Positions 35,700 to 46,344 of a DNA stretch of 64,000 bases are shown here, in pieces. The notes beneath the pieces are model-generated. The model was not told where the DNA came from and did no database searches. It was given only the letters and a program-made list of their open reading frames with translations. Source of the stretch: Acorus gramineus (lineage: Eukaryota; Streptophyta; Magnoliopsida; Acorales; Acoraceae). Numbering within the stretch: position 1 is the stretch's first letter; each line of letters opens with the position of its first letter. Both the position numbers and the translations under genes were made by a program. The stretch covers positions 1,285,001 through 1,349,000 of the forward strand of contig JAUJYN010000035.1 in the NCBI GenBank assembly GCA_030737835.1. The letters are read 5' to 3'.

Positions 35700-36600
35700 A
35701 AACCCCCAACACCCTCGGCACCCCCGCACGGCCACCCGACCGCCCGGACGCGCCGCCGCGCCTCAGCCCGCGCACTCCGCGCACCGCCCGGGGCACCGCG
35801 CGTCCACCGAGCCCAGCCGCGGCAGCCCGCACGCGCCCCGCACGCCGTGCGCACGCTCCACGCCCCGCGCGCGCCCCGCGCGCACCTCCGCCGCGCCCCG
35901 CGCACGCCTCGCGCACAGCTCCTCGCCCCGCGCACGCCTCGCGCACAGCTCCTCGCCCCGCGCCTCCTCCGCACGCGCCCCAGCACCTCCGCCAGCATCT
36001 CCGCCAGCCCTCCGCGCGTCCAGCACCTCGGCCAGCACCTCCGCGCGTGCCTCGCGCGTCCATCAGCCCCGGCCAGCACCTCCGCGCGTGCCTCGCGCGT
36101 CCAGCACGTCGGCCAGCACCTCCGCGCGCGCCCAGACCAGCGCCCAGACCAGCTCCTCGCGCCAGCTGCACGAGCAGACCCGCGCGCAGCACCACCCGAG
36201 CAGCTCGCACGCCTCGCACCGCCGCGACCAGCTCCCCCGAGCGCACGCCCGCGCGCACGCTCGCGCGTACGCACGCGCGCGCCCCCAGTCGGCTCCTGCT
36301 CGTTGCCTGTGCTGCCTGAGGCCCCCAGCCCATCCAGCACTGCCAGCACGACCAGCCCCACGCACCAGGCCCGCGCACCCACGCACACGCCGCGCGCACG
36401 CACACCCGCGCACGCACGCGCGCATGCCCGCGCGCGCCCGGCCTGCGCGCTGCCTGGCCGCTGCCGCTGCTCCCTGCTGCCCGGGACAGTCCCCCAGCCT
36501 GCCGAGCACCTCCAACCACCCCTCCCACTGCCCCGACCACTTCCAACCACCTCCGACCACCCTCCGACGACCCCCTCAGCCACCGACCACCCCCAAACAC
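35700..36600. repeat. CpG-rich block in 3' LTR of E
   Basis: About 0.9 kb of CGCGC, GCACGC and CCAGCACCTC variants, with a short tandem series around 35900-36120 (CGCGCGTGCCTCGCGCGTCC and related). Long open frames on both strands are composition effects without motifs. Confidence 0.8.
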
Positions 36601-37241
36601 AAAACCCTCCCTAGCAATCATCTAGACAGAAAAAAGAGGGAAAGAGGCTTACCGAGGGGAGGAGGGGCGTCCGGTGGATCTCCACGCGCCGAAACCCTTC
36701 CCACAAGCCTTCTCACGCCCCGATCTATCACGGCCCTCGATTTGGCTCGAAACAGAGGAGAGAGAGGGGAGGTCGGGGAGGCTAGGATCGTCGGAATTCG
36801 GATTTGAAGACACCGGAGCGTAGATCGGGACCCGATCTACACTTCCCGTGCTTTAGGTTTTTGGTTTTGAGGGGTGTAGGGGCTCGAACGGAAGAAAATC
36901 GGAGGAGAGGAGAGAGAGAGAGCTAGTCGGGAAGATGATGAATAGTGAAAAGATATTTTTGATTCCTTTTAAGTAGAGCGCGACTTAAAAACCCGGATAC
37001 GCCCCGGAACTGCGAAATTTTTGCAAACGATGCCAGAATTCGATGAAATTTTCATGAGTGGCTTAAAATGGCACCAGGACACATAATATGCAGTTAGATT
37101 TTCAATCGGAGTCCTCTAGCTCAGACGATAGCTAACAGTCTGAAATTATGCGGTTCCGATCGAAAAAACCCTAAAAATTTTAAAACTGCCAAAAATGCTC
37201 CAATGATTGCCAATAGGCCAAAAAGTGACACATATATAACA

Positions 37242-37257
37242 TTCTCCCCCCCTTAGG
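37242..37257 (-). promoter_or_regulatory. Polypurine tract of element E
   Basis: On the minus strand CCTAAGGGGGGGAGAA directly precedes the 3' LTR. The upstream context AAATTTTCCTAAGG resembles element A's AAATTTCCTAAGG. Confidence 0.85.
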
Positions 37258-37288
37258 AAATTTTGTCCTCAAAATAATACAAGTACAT

Positions 37289-39016
37289 CTAAGAAGGGAA
37301 AAGATGTGGATACGCGTCACGCATGGCGTCCTCGAGCTCCCAGGTGGCCTCGGCACCGGAACGGTGCTGCCATCGCACCTTGACCAGCTGGACGGTCTTG
37401 GTGCGGAGCCTCTTCTCGCGGCGGTCCATGATCTCAATCGGCTGCTCCACGAAAGACAAGTCCGGCTCGAAGACGAGCGGCTCGAACGGAATGATGTGAG
37501 CAGGATCGTGGACGTATCGCCTCAGCTGCGAGACGTGGAAGACGTCATGGGCCTGAGCCAACTGTGGGGGCAGAGCGATGCGATAGGCCACCTCTCCAAC
37601 TCGCTCGAGTATGAGGAAAGGCCCAATGAAACGCGGACTCAGCTTGCCCCGCACACCGAATCGGAAGATGCCCTTCATCGGGGACACCTTCAAGAACACA
37701 TGATCACCGACCTCGAAGGAGAGCTCACGGCGACGGCGGTCGGCGTAGCTCTTCTGACGACTCTGAGCGACTCGGATACGCTCGCGGATCGTCTTCACCA
37801 TCTCGGAGGTCTGGTGAACGATCTCTGGTCCCTCTAGCTGGCGCTCTCCGACCTCATCCCAACACAGGGGGGACCTGCAGCTGCGGCCATAAAGTGCCTC
37901 GTAGGGAGCCATCCGGATGCTCGAATGATAGCTGTTGTTGTAGGCGAACTCCACCAACGGAAGGTGCCTCTCCCAACTGCCCCCAAAATCGAGTACACAG
38001 GCCCGCAGCATGTCCTCAAGGGTCTGGATCGTCCTCTCCGACTGGCCGTCCGTCTGAGGATGAAACGCTGTACTGAAGTGGAGGTTCGTACCAAGGGCGT
38101 GCTGGAGGCTACGCCAGAACCTCGAAGTAAAACGCGCGTCTCGATCTGAAATGATGCTGACTGGAGTGCCATGGAGTCGGACAATCTCGGAGACGAATAA
38201 CTGCGCCAGGGTGTCCAGAGAATCGGTGAGTCGGATGGGGAGGAAATGAGCAGACTTCGTCAGCCGGTCGACGATCACCCAGATGGCATCGCGACCCGAG
38301 CGTGACCTCGGCAAACCCGAGACGAAGTCCATAGTGATCTGCTCCCACTTCCACTGAGGGATCTCAATGGACTGCAGCTTCCCCGCAGGGCGCTGATGCT
38401 CCGACTTCACCTGCTGGCATACTAGGCATCGGGCAACAAATCTGGCAATATCTGTCTTCATCCCGCGCCACCAGTAGCCGCGACGAAGGCCCCTGTACAT
38501 CTTCGTGCCTCCAGGGTGCACTGTGTACCTCGAGCGATGGGCCTCGTCCAGAATCTTCCGCCTCAGCTCTGCGTCGTCGGGGATGCACACTCGGCCTCTG
38601 AATCTCAGGATCCCGTCTGCACGAATCTGGTAGTCCTGGCGCTCGCCCCGGGCGACGCCTTCAGAAAGGACTATGAAATGCGGGTCCTGAGCCTGAGCCG
38701 TGCGGATCTCATCGAGAAGAACCGGCTGCACCACCAGCCTGGCCAGAAAGCCACCCGCAGGGGTCTCCCGAACACTGATCCAGCAAGCGGCCTCCTCCAG
38801 AAGCCTCCAACGACGGACAGCCATGTGGGCGGCCATGCCCAGGGGCTGTCTACTGAGCGCATCTGCAACGACATTCGCCTTACCCGGATGGTAAGCGATG
38901 TCACAGTCGTAGTCTGTCAGGAACTCAACCCAACGCCTCTGTCGCATGTTGAGCTCCGGCTGAGACTGCAGATACGTCAAGCTCTTATGATCTGAAGAGC
39001 TCGAACTCCTCTCCAT
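37289..39016 (-). CDS. Integrase with chromodomain-like tail, end of RNase H (element E pol, 3' part)
   Basis: This is an uninterrupted frame of 575 residues encoding the end of RNase H and the whole integrase. Integrase inserts the element's cDNA into chromatin. Residues 1-60 hold the RNase H end ([14 protein letters not shown]). The HHCC zinc site is H160, H167, C197 and C200. The catalytic D-D-35-E triad is D230 (TMDFVSGLP), D291 (SDRDARF) and E327 ([11 protein letters not shown]). A GPF-type region (about 440-500, [11 protein letters not shown]) follows. The tail (about 520-575) contains LVKVRW and EATWELE, as in chromovirus chromodomains that read heterochromatin marks. The first residues of the open frame are out of frame with the true protein: a frameshift near 39000-39016 separates it from the RT frame. 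The true start is upstream in pol. Confidence 0.93.
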   Translation of the reverse strand: MERSSSSSDHKSLTYLQSQPELNMRQRRWVEFLTDYDCDIAYHPGKANVVADALSRQPLGMAAHMAVRRWRLLEEAACWISVRETPAGGFLARLVVQPVLLDEIRTAQAQDPHFIVLSEGVARGERQDYQIRADGILRFRGRVCIPDDAELRRKILDEAHRSRYTVHPGGTKMYRGLRRGYWWRGMKTDIARFVARCLVCQQVKSEHQRPAGKLQSIEIPQWKWEQITMDFVSGLPRSRSGRDAIWVIVDRLTKSAHFLPIRLTDSLDTLAQLFVSEIVRLHGTPVSIISDRDARFTSRFWRSLQHALGTNLHFSTAFHPQTDGQSERTIQTLEDMLRACVLDFGGSWERHLPLVEFAYNNSYHSSIRMAPYEALYGRSCRSPLCWDEVGERQLEGPEIVHQTSEMVKTIRERIRVAQSRQKSYADRRRRELSFEVGDHVFLKVSPMKGIFRFGVRGKLSPRFIGPFLILERVGEVAYRIALPPQLAQAHDVFHVSQLRRYVHDPAHIIPFEPLVFEPDLSFVEQPIEIMDRREKRLRTKTVQLVKVRWQHRSGAEATWELEDAMRDAYPHLFPS

Positions 39017-40721
39017 AGAGGTAATGCCTCCACATCTTCAGCGCAAATATAATCGCAGCCAACTCAAGGTCATGGGTGGGGTAGTTCTGCTCATGGGGCT
39101 TCAACTGACGAGACGCGTAAGCCACCACCTTACCGTACTGCATCAGGACGCCGCCCACACCCAACTGCGATGCATCTGTGTATACTGCGAACCCACCGCT
39201 CCCAGATGGAAGGGTAAGAACCGGCGCTGAGGTGAGTCTTCGCTTCAGCTCCTGGAAGCTCTCCTCGCAAGAAGGGGACCACTCGAACCGAACGTCCTTC
39301 CGAGTGAGGCGGGTAAGAGGAACGGCTATCTTGGAGAAACCCTCCACAAACCTCCTATAATAACCCGCCAAGCCCAAGAAGCTACGAATCTCTGTGGGGT
39401 TCGACGGTCGACGCCAATTCGACACGGCGAGCGTCTTCTCCGGGTCCACAGCTATACCCTCACCGGAAATCACATGGCCCAGAAAGGCCATCCGCTCCAA
39501 CCAGAACTCGCACTTGCTGAACTTGGCGAACAACTGATGTCCAGCCAGAGTCTCCAAAACAGTGCGGAGGTGGTGAGCGTGCTCCTCCAGACTCCTCGAG
39601 TACACCAATATATCATCGATGAATACTACCACAAAGGAGTCGAGGAAGGGTCGAAATACCCGGTTCATCAGATCCATGAAGGCCGCCGGCGCGTTCGTCA
39701 ACCCGAAAGGCAGTACTCTGAACTCGTAGTGCCCGTACCGGGTGCGAAAGGCCGTCTTCGGAATATCTGACTCCCGGATCTTCAACTGGTAGTACCCCGA
39801 GCGGAGATCGATCTTGGAAAAGACACACGCTCCCTGAAGCTGGTCAAACAGATCGTCGATCCGCGGCAACGGGTACTTGTTCTTCACTGTCCGCTTATTC
39901 AACTGCCTGTAATCAATACACAGCCGCAGTGAACCGTCCTTCTTCCGGACGAACAGGACAGGGGCTCCCCACGGAGACACGCTCGGACGTGCGAAGCCCT
40001 TCTCCAGCAACTCCTCCAACTGCTCCTTCAGCACCCTCAGCTCTGCGGGAGCCATCCGGTACGGAGCCCTCGAAACCGGCTCGGTCCCCGGAAGCAGATT
40101 GATCTCAAACTCAATCGCGCGGTCCGGCGGTAATCCCGGAAGATCGTCGGGGAAAACCTCAGGAAACTCTGCCACGACTGGAGTCTGACTGATATCTGCC
40201 CGCAGCGGTGCATCCTCCAGAGCAATATAAGCCAGAAAGCCCTCGCATCCACCCTGAAGGAGTCTCCACGCCTGCATGGACGACACGAACCCCAGAGGAG
40301 CTACGTCTCGATCGCCCACGTACTGGAAAGACCTCCGACCAGGAAGGTGGAACGACACCGACTTGGCGAAACAGTCGATGCTGGCATGACTAGCTGCTAG
40401 CCAATCCATCCCCAGGATGGCATCAAAATCCGACATCGCGAGCTCCACCAGCTCTACCGGAAACTCATGCTCCGCGATCTCCACCGTGCACCCTCGGTAC
40501 ACAGAACTAAGGAGAATCCGGTCTCCCACGGGCAATGCTACCTCTAACACAGCATCTAGAGGAGCAGACGCCACACCCGTCCGTCTCGCGAAAGCGGGAG
40601 ACACGAACGAGTGGGTGGCTCCGGAATCGAATAGCACATAAGCAGGAAGCTGGGAGATCTGAACAGTACCTCTAACCACGCTGCCGGATGCCTGGGCCTC
40701 CTCTGCCGAAAGCGCTGCCAC
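38985..40721 (-). CDS. Protease, reverse transcriptase and RNase H (element E pol, 5' part)
   Basis: A frame of 578 residues encodes the aspartic protease and the replicating enzyme. The protease active site is DSGATHSF at residues 32-39. Reverse transcriptase spans about 240-420 with [15 protein letters not shown] (261-275), DLRSGYYQ (305-312), LPFGLTNAP (337-345) and the catalytic FIDD (367-370). RNase H begins near 505 with YTDAS (514-518). The frame stops in RNase H after GEEFELF because of a small deletion, and the rest continues in the neighbouring frame. The annotated ATG is only the first in this frame; in the family pol follows gag as part of a polyprotein. Confidence 0.93.
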   Translation of the reverse strand: MAALSAEEAQASGSVVRGTVQISQLPAYVLFDSGATHSFVSPAFARRTGVASAPLDAVLEVALPVGDRILLSSVYRGCTVEIAEHEFPVELVELAMSDFDAILGMDWLAASHASIDCFAKSVSFHLPGRRSFQYVGDRDVAPLGFVSSMQAWRLLQGGCEGFLAYIALEDAPLRADISQTPVVAEFPEVFPDDLPGLPPDRAIEFEINLLPGTEPVSRAPYRMAPAELRVLKEQLEELLEKGFARPSVSPWGAPVLFVRKKDGSLRLCIDYRQLNKRTVKNKYPLPRIDDLFDQLQGACVFSKIDLRSGYYQLKIRESDIPKTAFRTRYGHYEFRVLPFGLTNAPAAFMDLMNRVFRPFLDSFVVVFIDDILVYSRSLEEHAHHLRTVLETLAGHQLFAKFSKCEFWLERMAFLGHVISGEGIAVDPEKTLAVSNWRRPSNPTEIRSFLGLAGYYRRFVEGFSKIAVPLTRLTRKDVRFEWSPSCEESFQELKRRLTSAPVLTLPSGSGGFAVYTDASQLGVGGVLMQYGKVVAYASRQLKPHEQNYPTHDLELAAIIFALKMWRHYLYGEEFELFRS

Positions 40722-41632
40722 TCGGCCCTGAACGAACTGAGGCTGAGGAGCAATGGCACGCCTCGCCTGCTGCGCTGGCTGCCTCCTCTGTCAGCACGAC
40801 CACCCTGTGGCTGCTGCTGCTGACGCTGAGGCTGCTGCTGCTGCTGGCGCTGAGGCTGCTGCTGCTGGCACTGCTGAAACGGCTGCTGGAACGGCTGCTG
40901 CTGCAACTGCTGCTGCTGCTGCTGAGGCATCACTCTCGGTCGGCCTGCGGGGCAATTATACAGAATATGCCCGACGCGCTGACAGTGATAGCAGCGCCTC
41001 GTCTCCGGTCGCCTCGACTGGACCGGCACGGCTGCGATGGGTGCAGGGCCTCGCGCTGGCACCACATCTGCTGGGAGAGAGGGAGCCGCTGACTGCTCGA
41101 AGCGGGCCCTCTTCTTCTTCCGCTGCCCTCTGTCCTGGCCTCTGGGTGGCCTCTGGTCTGTCGGCGGGGTCGGAGCCTGCACCTGGATCCCGAGGTCTCT
41201 CTCGACAGTCTTCGCCCGCGAGACCAAGTCGGAGAACCTCGTGAATCCCAGGGCGGTGACGTGCACTCGGATGGCATTGCTCAGACCGAGCTCGAACCGA
41301 CGGCACCTCGACGCCTCATCCATCACCAGAGCTGGGGCGAAACGGGACAGCCTCGTGAACTGCGTGGAGTAGTCAGCGACGGACATGGTGCCCTGAGTCA
41401 GCTGCTCAAACTCCCGCTCCACTAGCTGTCGGGTCGAGTAGGGGAAATACTCCTCCAAGAAATATCCCCTGAAACCCGCCCAGGTGAGCTGCTCCAGTCC
41501 CTCTGGAATGTCCACTGATCTAGTAGCCCACCACTCGGCGGCGCTACCCTTCAGCATAAACGCAGCCAGGGAGACCCTCTGGCGATCTGTGCACAGCATC
41601 GTCGAGAAGATGGTATCCACCTCCATAACCAT
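40556..41632 (-). CDS. Gag (element E): capsid and zinc knuckle
   Basis: The frame of 358 residues covers the retrotransposon Gag domain (about 1-150, with [20 protein letters not shown] and [14 protein letters not shown]) and a CCHC zinc knuckle C214-C217-H222-C227 ([14 protein letters not shown]). A glutamine-rich stretch of about 40 residues follows (about 237-277). The last ~80 residues are out of frame with the true protein and overlap protease; a frameshift near 40765 separates gag from pol. Gag forms the virus-like particle that packages the RNA. The N-terminal part lies in other frames upstream (41640-42087). Confidence 0.85.
   Translation of the reverse strand: MVMEVDTIFSTMLCTDRQRVSLAAFMLKGSAAEWWATRSVDIPEGLEQLTWAGFRGYFLEEYFPYSTRQLVEREFEQLTQGTMSVADYSTQFTRLSRFAPALVMDEASRCRRFELGLSNAIRVHVTALGFTRFSDLVSRAKTVERDLGIQVQAPTPPTDQRPPRGQDRGQRKKKRARFEQSAAPSLPADVVPARGPAPIAAVPVQSRRPETRRCYHCQRVGHILYNCPAGRPRVMPQQQQQQLQQQPFQQPFQQCQQQQPQRQQQQQPQRQQQQPQGGRADRGGSQRSRRGVPLLLSLSSFRAEWQRFRQRRPRHPAAWLEVLFRSPSFLLMCYSIPEPPTRSCLPLSRDGRVWRLLL
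40840..40925. repeat. CTG/CAG-rich tract encoding poly-Q in Gag
   Basis: Repeated GCTGCTGCTG on the plus strand (CAG on the coding strand) encodes the glutamine-rich linker after the zinc knuckle. Several short Q blocks are separated by P, F and R. Confidence 0.85.
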
Positions 41633-41639
41633 CTCTCGG

Positions 41640-42087
41640 GAGCAAGGGGGTCCTCCGTCTGTCCTCTGAACTCGGGAGGGTGGAGCTTCAGAAAGGCTGA
41701 GAGTCCACTCTGCTGGACCCTCGCTGCTGCCTCTAGCCCCATCTCCCTCTCCTGAGGATCCTGACTCTGGCCGCCGGAATCTCCACCACGGGGACTGGGG
41801 GTGTATCAGGCACTACAGGCGGATCTGCCGCCAAGGGAACCTGCGGTACTGCCTCGCGGGCTGCCCGCAGCTCCCGAATCTCCCGCGCCTGATCTGCCAA
41901 CACCCTCGTCTGGGTCTCCACCATATCTGCTAACCGCGCAATCGCGCGCTCCCAGGCAGGAGGCTCCTGCGCTGGTCCTGACCTCTCAGCTGAGGACTCA
42001 CCGATAACATCCTCGACCTGGCAGGTCCGGAGACCTCCAAGGGTCGAGAGGGGCCACGTCCGCGTCGTCCTCTGCGAGGAGGCATAT
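41640..42087 (-). pseudogene. Frameshifted N-terminal part of Gag (element E)
   Basis: The start ATGCCTCCTCGC lies at about 42087 on the minus strand. The frame runs through an arginine/glycine-rich start, then shifts near 42015. It continues with an acidic and coiled-type segment (LADQAREIRELRAAREAV, 41800-41924), shifts again near 41745, and once more near 41640 before the main Gag frame. Three frameshifts in under 500 bp mean Gag can no longer be made in one piece. Confidence 0.75.
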
Positions 42088-42184
42088 CAGCAACCTAAGA
42101 AAACCAGACACTAGGATCAGAATACGCATATAGAAATCCTAGGACTCATCTCTATCAAAGGAAGACATTTGGCTCTGACAGGAC

Positions 42185-42200
42185 CAGGCTCTGATACCAA
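42185..42200 (-). promoter_or_regulatory. Primer-binding site of element E (initiator tRNA-Met)
   Basis: On the minus strand TTGGTATCAGAGCC follows the 5' LTR after a few bases, as in element A. It pairs with the 3' end of initiator methionine tRNA. Confidence 0.9.
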
Positions 42201-42204
42201 CTTT

Positions 42205-43497
42205 TGTCACGCCCCAGGGCGGTCGTCCCCGGGACGCGGCAAGTGTATATATGATATCAGTGACAGGAAATCAATAATAAACCACAAACAATCACTAAAA
42301 TGACACACAGATAAAAGCAGGGCTGACATAATATATACACCGAATGCGGAAGCTAAAAGACTGAGTCTGTAGTCAAAACATACTACAGACTCGATACATA
42401 ATCATAAGTCCTGTGAGAGCCAACATGCCCGTATATATACACAACAAAATCCAAATACAATCCAACTAAGTGCCCAAGCACAGAACATATACGTACAACA
42501 GAAAGAAGGGTGCTGATGGCCTCAAAACTCGTGGGACGCGGCGCTGCCCTCTGCTGGTGTACGCACGCGCGCGCCCCCAGTCGGCTCCTGCTCGTTGCCT
42601 GTGCTGCCTGAGGCCCCCAGCCCATCCAGCACGACCAGCCCCACGCACCAGGCCCGCGCGCACCCACGCACACGCCGCGCGCACGCACACCGGCCTGCGC
42701 GCTGCCTGGCCGCTGCCGCTGCTCCCTGCTGCCCGGGACAGTCCCCAGCCTGCCGAGCGCCTCCAACCACCCCTCCCACTGCCCCGACCACTTCCAACCA
42801 CCACCGACCACCCTCCGACGACCCCCACTGCCACCGACCATCCCCCACACACAAAACTCCCCCTAACAATCATCTAGACATGAAAAGAGAGGGAAAGAAG
42901 CTTACCGAGGGGGAGGAAGGGGCGTCCGGTGGATCTCCACGCGCCGAAACCCTTCTCACAAGCCTTCTCACGCCCCGGTCTATCACGGCCCTCGGTTTGG
43001 CTCGAAACAGAGGAGAGGTCGGGGAGGTCGGGGAGGCTAGGATCGTCGGAATACGGATTTGAAGACACCGGAGCGTAGATTGGGACCCGATCTACACTTC
43101 CCGTGCTTTAGGTTTTTGGTTTTGAGGGGTGTAGGGGGCTCAAACGGAAGAAAAACGGAGGAGGGGAGAGAGAGAGGCTAGTCGGGAAGATGATGAATAG
43201 TGATTTCAAATTTTTAGATTCCTTTTAAGTAGAACGCGACTTAAAAACCCGGATACGCCCCGGAACTGCGAAATTTTTGCAAACGATGCCAGAATTTGAT
43301 GAAATTTTCATGAGTGGCTTAGAATGGCACCAGGAGACATAATATGCAGTTAGATTTTCAATCAGAGTCCTCTAGCTCAAGACGATAGCTAACAGTCTGA
43401 AATTACGCGGTTCCGATCGAAAAACCCTAAAAATTTTAAAACTGCTAAAAATGCTCCAAAGATTGCCAATAGGCCAAAAAGTGACACATATATAACA
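42205..43497 (-). repeat. 5' LTR of element E, internally deleted (1293 bp)
   Basis: The outer ends match the complete 3' LTR, but the sequence jumps from the equivalent of 34490 to the equivalent of 36269 (junction CTGCTGGTGT|ACGCACGCGC at 42560/42561). This removes 1778 bp. The lost part includes the exon-like segment, the stem-loop module and much of the CpG-rich block. A few small gaps also occur in the remaining GC-rich part. Confidence 0.9.
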
Positions 43498-44499
43498 GAC
43501 GCGTTCGAAAGAGTACTGATAGTGGGAGTATACCAGGTAGAGGCTACGCGGGAGAGGCTACCGGTGGACCAAGGGTGTAGAGCAGTCTAAGCATCTTCCA
43601 AAAGTCTCAATAGTCTCCCTCCTGGAGTGAGGGTAAGGATGAGGTGAAGACACATCGCAACGTGACCCATTCGTTGTTCGACGTTCCCATAGTTGTTGGG
43701 TCCGGTCTTGTATCGATGTTTAAATGCATCGTTTGAGAAATTATCTAGATGTAGATGATCCAGTAGTGTTGAGTAGACCAGTAAATCCGGGTCTCTTCGA
43801 CCGACGGTATGGTCTCTTCTGAGACCAGTAAATCTGGGTCTCTTTGACCGATGATATGGTCTCTCCCCAGACCAGTAAATCCGGGTCGCTTCGACCGACG
43901 GTATGGTCTCTCCTTAAAAGTCCCAAAAGACTCCCTCCGGGAGTGAGGGTGGGGGTGAGGTTGGTCACGCCGCCGCGTGACCCAGTTATCCATGGGTTTC
44001 CACCCATGTTTTCCTTGAAAGGAAATTGATTATGTATTGACCTGTAGTATGGTGATTGGTTTCCAGCCACTCACTGAGCTTGTAGCTCACCCCTCGCATA
44101 CTGTTTCTTTTCAGGGGCAGTGTTGGGCGTGGAGCTGGAGCTTTCCTGTGGTGTGGTCTTATGGGCGTGGAGCGTTCTTCCTGCGGGTGGCAAGTGCGAG
44201 GCTGTCAGCATTACTAGAGTCATTTTATGCTTTGTAAATCGTGCATGTGGCACAGGTTGTATTTTCTTTGGTCTAGACTTGGCTCTCACAGGACAGTGAT
44301 TGTGTATTCAAGTCTGTAATAATGTTTTTGATTTACAGACATTGTTTATATATTATGCTTTCGCTTTTCAGTCGGTTATCATTATCTTGCTTTGCCGCCT
44401 TGTGTATTGTTGTTGGTGTCTTTATTGACCTCAGGTATTGATAGCTGATATTATTATTATTTTGCCACGTCTCGGGGACGCCTGGGGCGTGACAGTAGC

Positions 44500-45619
44500 T
44501 GTCCTGACAGAGGGCTCCCATCCGTAGGTACCACTGATGCGTTCGGAAGCGTACTGATCTTGGGAGTGTACCAGGTAAAAGCTACCCGGGAGAGGGCTAA
44601 CGAATGATATTGCGAGCGTGGAATCGTTCTCCCCTTCGTTGGATCCGATGTAGGAACTCCCCGGCGTTGGGAAAGCTGTCCTGACAGAGGGCTCCCATCC
44701 GTAGGTACCACCGATGCGTTCGGAAGGTACTGATCGTGGGAGTATACCAGGTAGAGGCTACGCGGGGGAAAGGGCTACCGGTGGACCAAGGGTGTAGAGC
44801 AGTCTAAGTCTCTTCCAAAAGTCCCAAGAGTCTCCCTCTGGGAGTGAGGGTGAGGATGAGGTGAAGACACGTCGCCTCGTGACCCATTCGTTGTTCGTCC
44901 GTTCCCATAGTTGTTGGGTCCGGTCTTGTATCGATGTTCAAAGACATCGTGGGTCAGTTATCCCGATGTAGATGATCCAGTAGTGTTGTGTAGACCAGTA
45001 ATCCCGGGTCTCCTCGACCAACGGTATGGTCTCTCCCCAAAAGTCCCAAGAGTCTCCCTCCGGGAATGAGGGTGAGGGTGAGGTTGGTCGCGCTGCCGCG
45101 TGACTCTGTTATCCATGGGTTTCCACCCATGTTTTCCTTGAAAGGAAAGTGCTTATGTATTGAACTGTTGTATGGTGATTGGTTTCCACCTACTCACTAA
45201 GCTTATAGCTCACCCCTCGCATACTGTTTCTTTTCTGGGGCAGTGTTGGGCGTGGAGTTGGAGCTTCCCTGTGGCGTGGTCTTATGGGCGTGGAGCGTTC
45301 TTCCGGCGGGTGGCGAGTGCGAGGCTGTCAGCAGTCCTAGAGTCATGTATGTATTGTAAATCGTGCATGTGGCACAGGTTATATTTTCTTTGGTCTAGAC
45401 TTGGCTCTCACAGGACAGTGATTGTGTATTCGAGTCTGTAATAATGTTTTTGGTTTACAGACATTGTTTATATATTATGCTTCCGCTTTTCAGTCAGTTA
45501 TCATTATCCTTGCTTTGCCACCATGTGTGTTGTTGTTGGAGTCTTTATTGACCTCAGGTATTGATAGCTGATATTTTATTATTGCCACGTCTCGGGGACG
45601 GCCGCCCTGGGGCATGACA
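44500..45619 (+). repeat. 3' LTR of element A, piece 4
   Basis: This continues piece 3 (TGTCCTGACAGAGGGCTCCC) to the LTR end GGCATGACA. It includes GTGAGGGTGAG repeats and the stem-loop module (about 45193-45222). Confidence 0.9.
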
Positions 45620-46344
45620 CTAGGTGACTGCGGTTCAAAAGGGACCCAAGTCTAGGTGACTAGGTCTAGGTGACACGATTTCCAAAGTAAAATTCTTGTG
45701 GCTAGGTGTCTTGGAAGACGGGCATGTGTGTCCATTACATTCATACGCATCATATGGTTAAGAAGATTTTTCATGAGATTTGCATCCTTCAAGAGAGAAT
45801 TTCTATTATGCTATTATATATTTGGAATAACGTTTTAAGATTTATTGTTATGAAATTGTTTCTTATGTTATTTTTATAAACTTCTTATTTTAAAGTATAC
45901 CATTAATGAGACACCAATGTCCATTCACTGAGCGCGTGGTAGCTCATCCCTATCTATTTCCCAATCTTTCAGAGTAGCAGTTGACGGTTGTCGTTTCCGT
46001 TAAGGCGTTGGAGGTCGAAGCTCGCGTTATCTTTTTCCGTTGCATCATAGGTGTTTGAAATAAGCCTTTTCTTTGGCATGTAGTTTCCTTAGTACTTCCA
46101 GCAAAAACAGAGGGTTATTATGTTTAAAATTATTATGTGGTTATTTCATCTGCGTTTAGGATGGATTATGTTTAGATCCTGGTTATGCTTTATGATTGGA
46201 ATGATTGAATAAAATGTTAGATGTTTTGTTTAAAAAAAATATATATTTTTAATCAGAAGCTCTGTTTATTTATTATGGATTCATGGTAGCGAACCAAATT
46301 CAACGCTTCAAAATGGAGTTATGAATTCGGGGCGTTACATACTA

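Larger units (their letters stand above)
34134..37241 (-). repeat. 3' LTR of element E (3108 bp, complete)
   Basis: Read on the minus strand it begins TGTTATATATGTGTCAC and ends GGGGCGTGACA. It includes the CpG-rich block (35700-36600 on the window), the exon-like segment (35574-35609) and the stem-loop module (about 34535-34565). Confidence 0.9.
34134..43497 (-). mobile_element. Ty3/gypsy chromovirus E (Tekay/Del-like), 9364 bp
   Basis: The exact target duplication is GACGC at 34129-34133 and 43498-43502. On its own strand the order is 5' LTR (42205-43497), PBS (42185-42200), gag, protease, reverse transcriptase, RNase H, integrase, chromodomain-like tail, PPT (37242-37257) and 3' LTR (34134-37241). 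The protein order, initiator-Met primer, huge LTRs and the integrase C-terminal extension fit the Tekay/Del chromovirus lineage. Over the first 357 bases of the two LTRs I count three substitutions and one single-base gap, so E is the youngest insertion here. It is frameshifted at several points and its 5' LTR is deleted, so it is unlikely to be autonomous now. Confidence 0.92.
31440..44494 (+). mobile_element. Remnant D: two truncated gypsy LTRs, interrupted by element E
   Basis: D starts TGTTGTGCCTGTGTC and ends CCTGGGGCGTGACA. The flanks GTAGG (31435-31439) and GTAGC (44495-44499) differ by one base. The first part (31440-33736) is a nearly complete LTR lacking its end. At 33737 a second LTR start (TGTTATGCCTGTGT) follows directly and then jumps to a late LTR position (CGATAAGTGAGTATCGAG). 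The simplest reading is a former full element that lost the end of its 5' LTR, all of its interior and much of its 3' LTR. The middle of the first LTR resembles the LTR at 51317-53975, while its ends resemble family A. Confidence 0.7.
16273..45619 (+). mobile_element. Ty3/gypsy element A (non-autonomous), interrupted by B, C and D
   Basis: Element A starts TGTTATGCC and ends GGCATGACA, with target duplication CTAGG at 16268-16272 and 45620-45624. It comprises a 5' LTR (16273-19389), PBS, decayed internal region and PPT, then a 3' LTR starting at 22133 and now in four pieces (22133-22849, 26634-26993, 30520-31439, 44500-45619). The pieces total 3117 bp, exactly the 5' LTR length. The LTR pair is well matched, whereas the internal region is heavily mutated. 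A was therefore probably already defective when it moved and used proteins supplied by a relative such as E. Confidence 0.88.
14422..46339 (+). mobile_element. Solo LTR S0 of a Ty3/gypsy-type element, split by the nested block
   Basis: The LTR begins TGTAACAACTGTG at 14422 and ends GGGGCGTTACA at 46339. The flanks TACTA (14417-14421) and TACTA (46340-46344) are an exact 5-bp target duplication. Its own sequence is 14422-16272 and 45625-46339 (about 2566 bp). No PBS, coding region or PPT belongs to it, so it is a solo LTR left by LTR-LTR recombination. It shares with the other LTRs here a GGTGAGTGG site (16003) and an ACTGAGC...GCTCA module followed by a pyrimidine tract and AG (about 45923-45975). 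Everything between 16273 and 45624 is later insertion. Confidence 0.85.

Noticed and set aside
35633..36807. Long open frames in both directions (over 300 codons)
   Set aside because: Same CpG-rich LTR composition in element E; no conserved domain, and the equivalent region is deleted in the other LTR.
37304..37837. Plus-strand frame of 177 codons
   Set aside because: Antisense shadow of the integrase C-terminal region.
40688..41372. Plus-strand open frames opposite Gag
   Set aside because: They are the antisense of the Gag and poly-Q coding region; the minus-strand frame has clear Gag and zinc-knuckle motifs.
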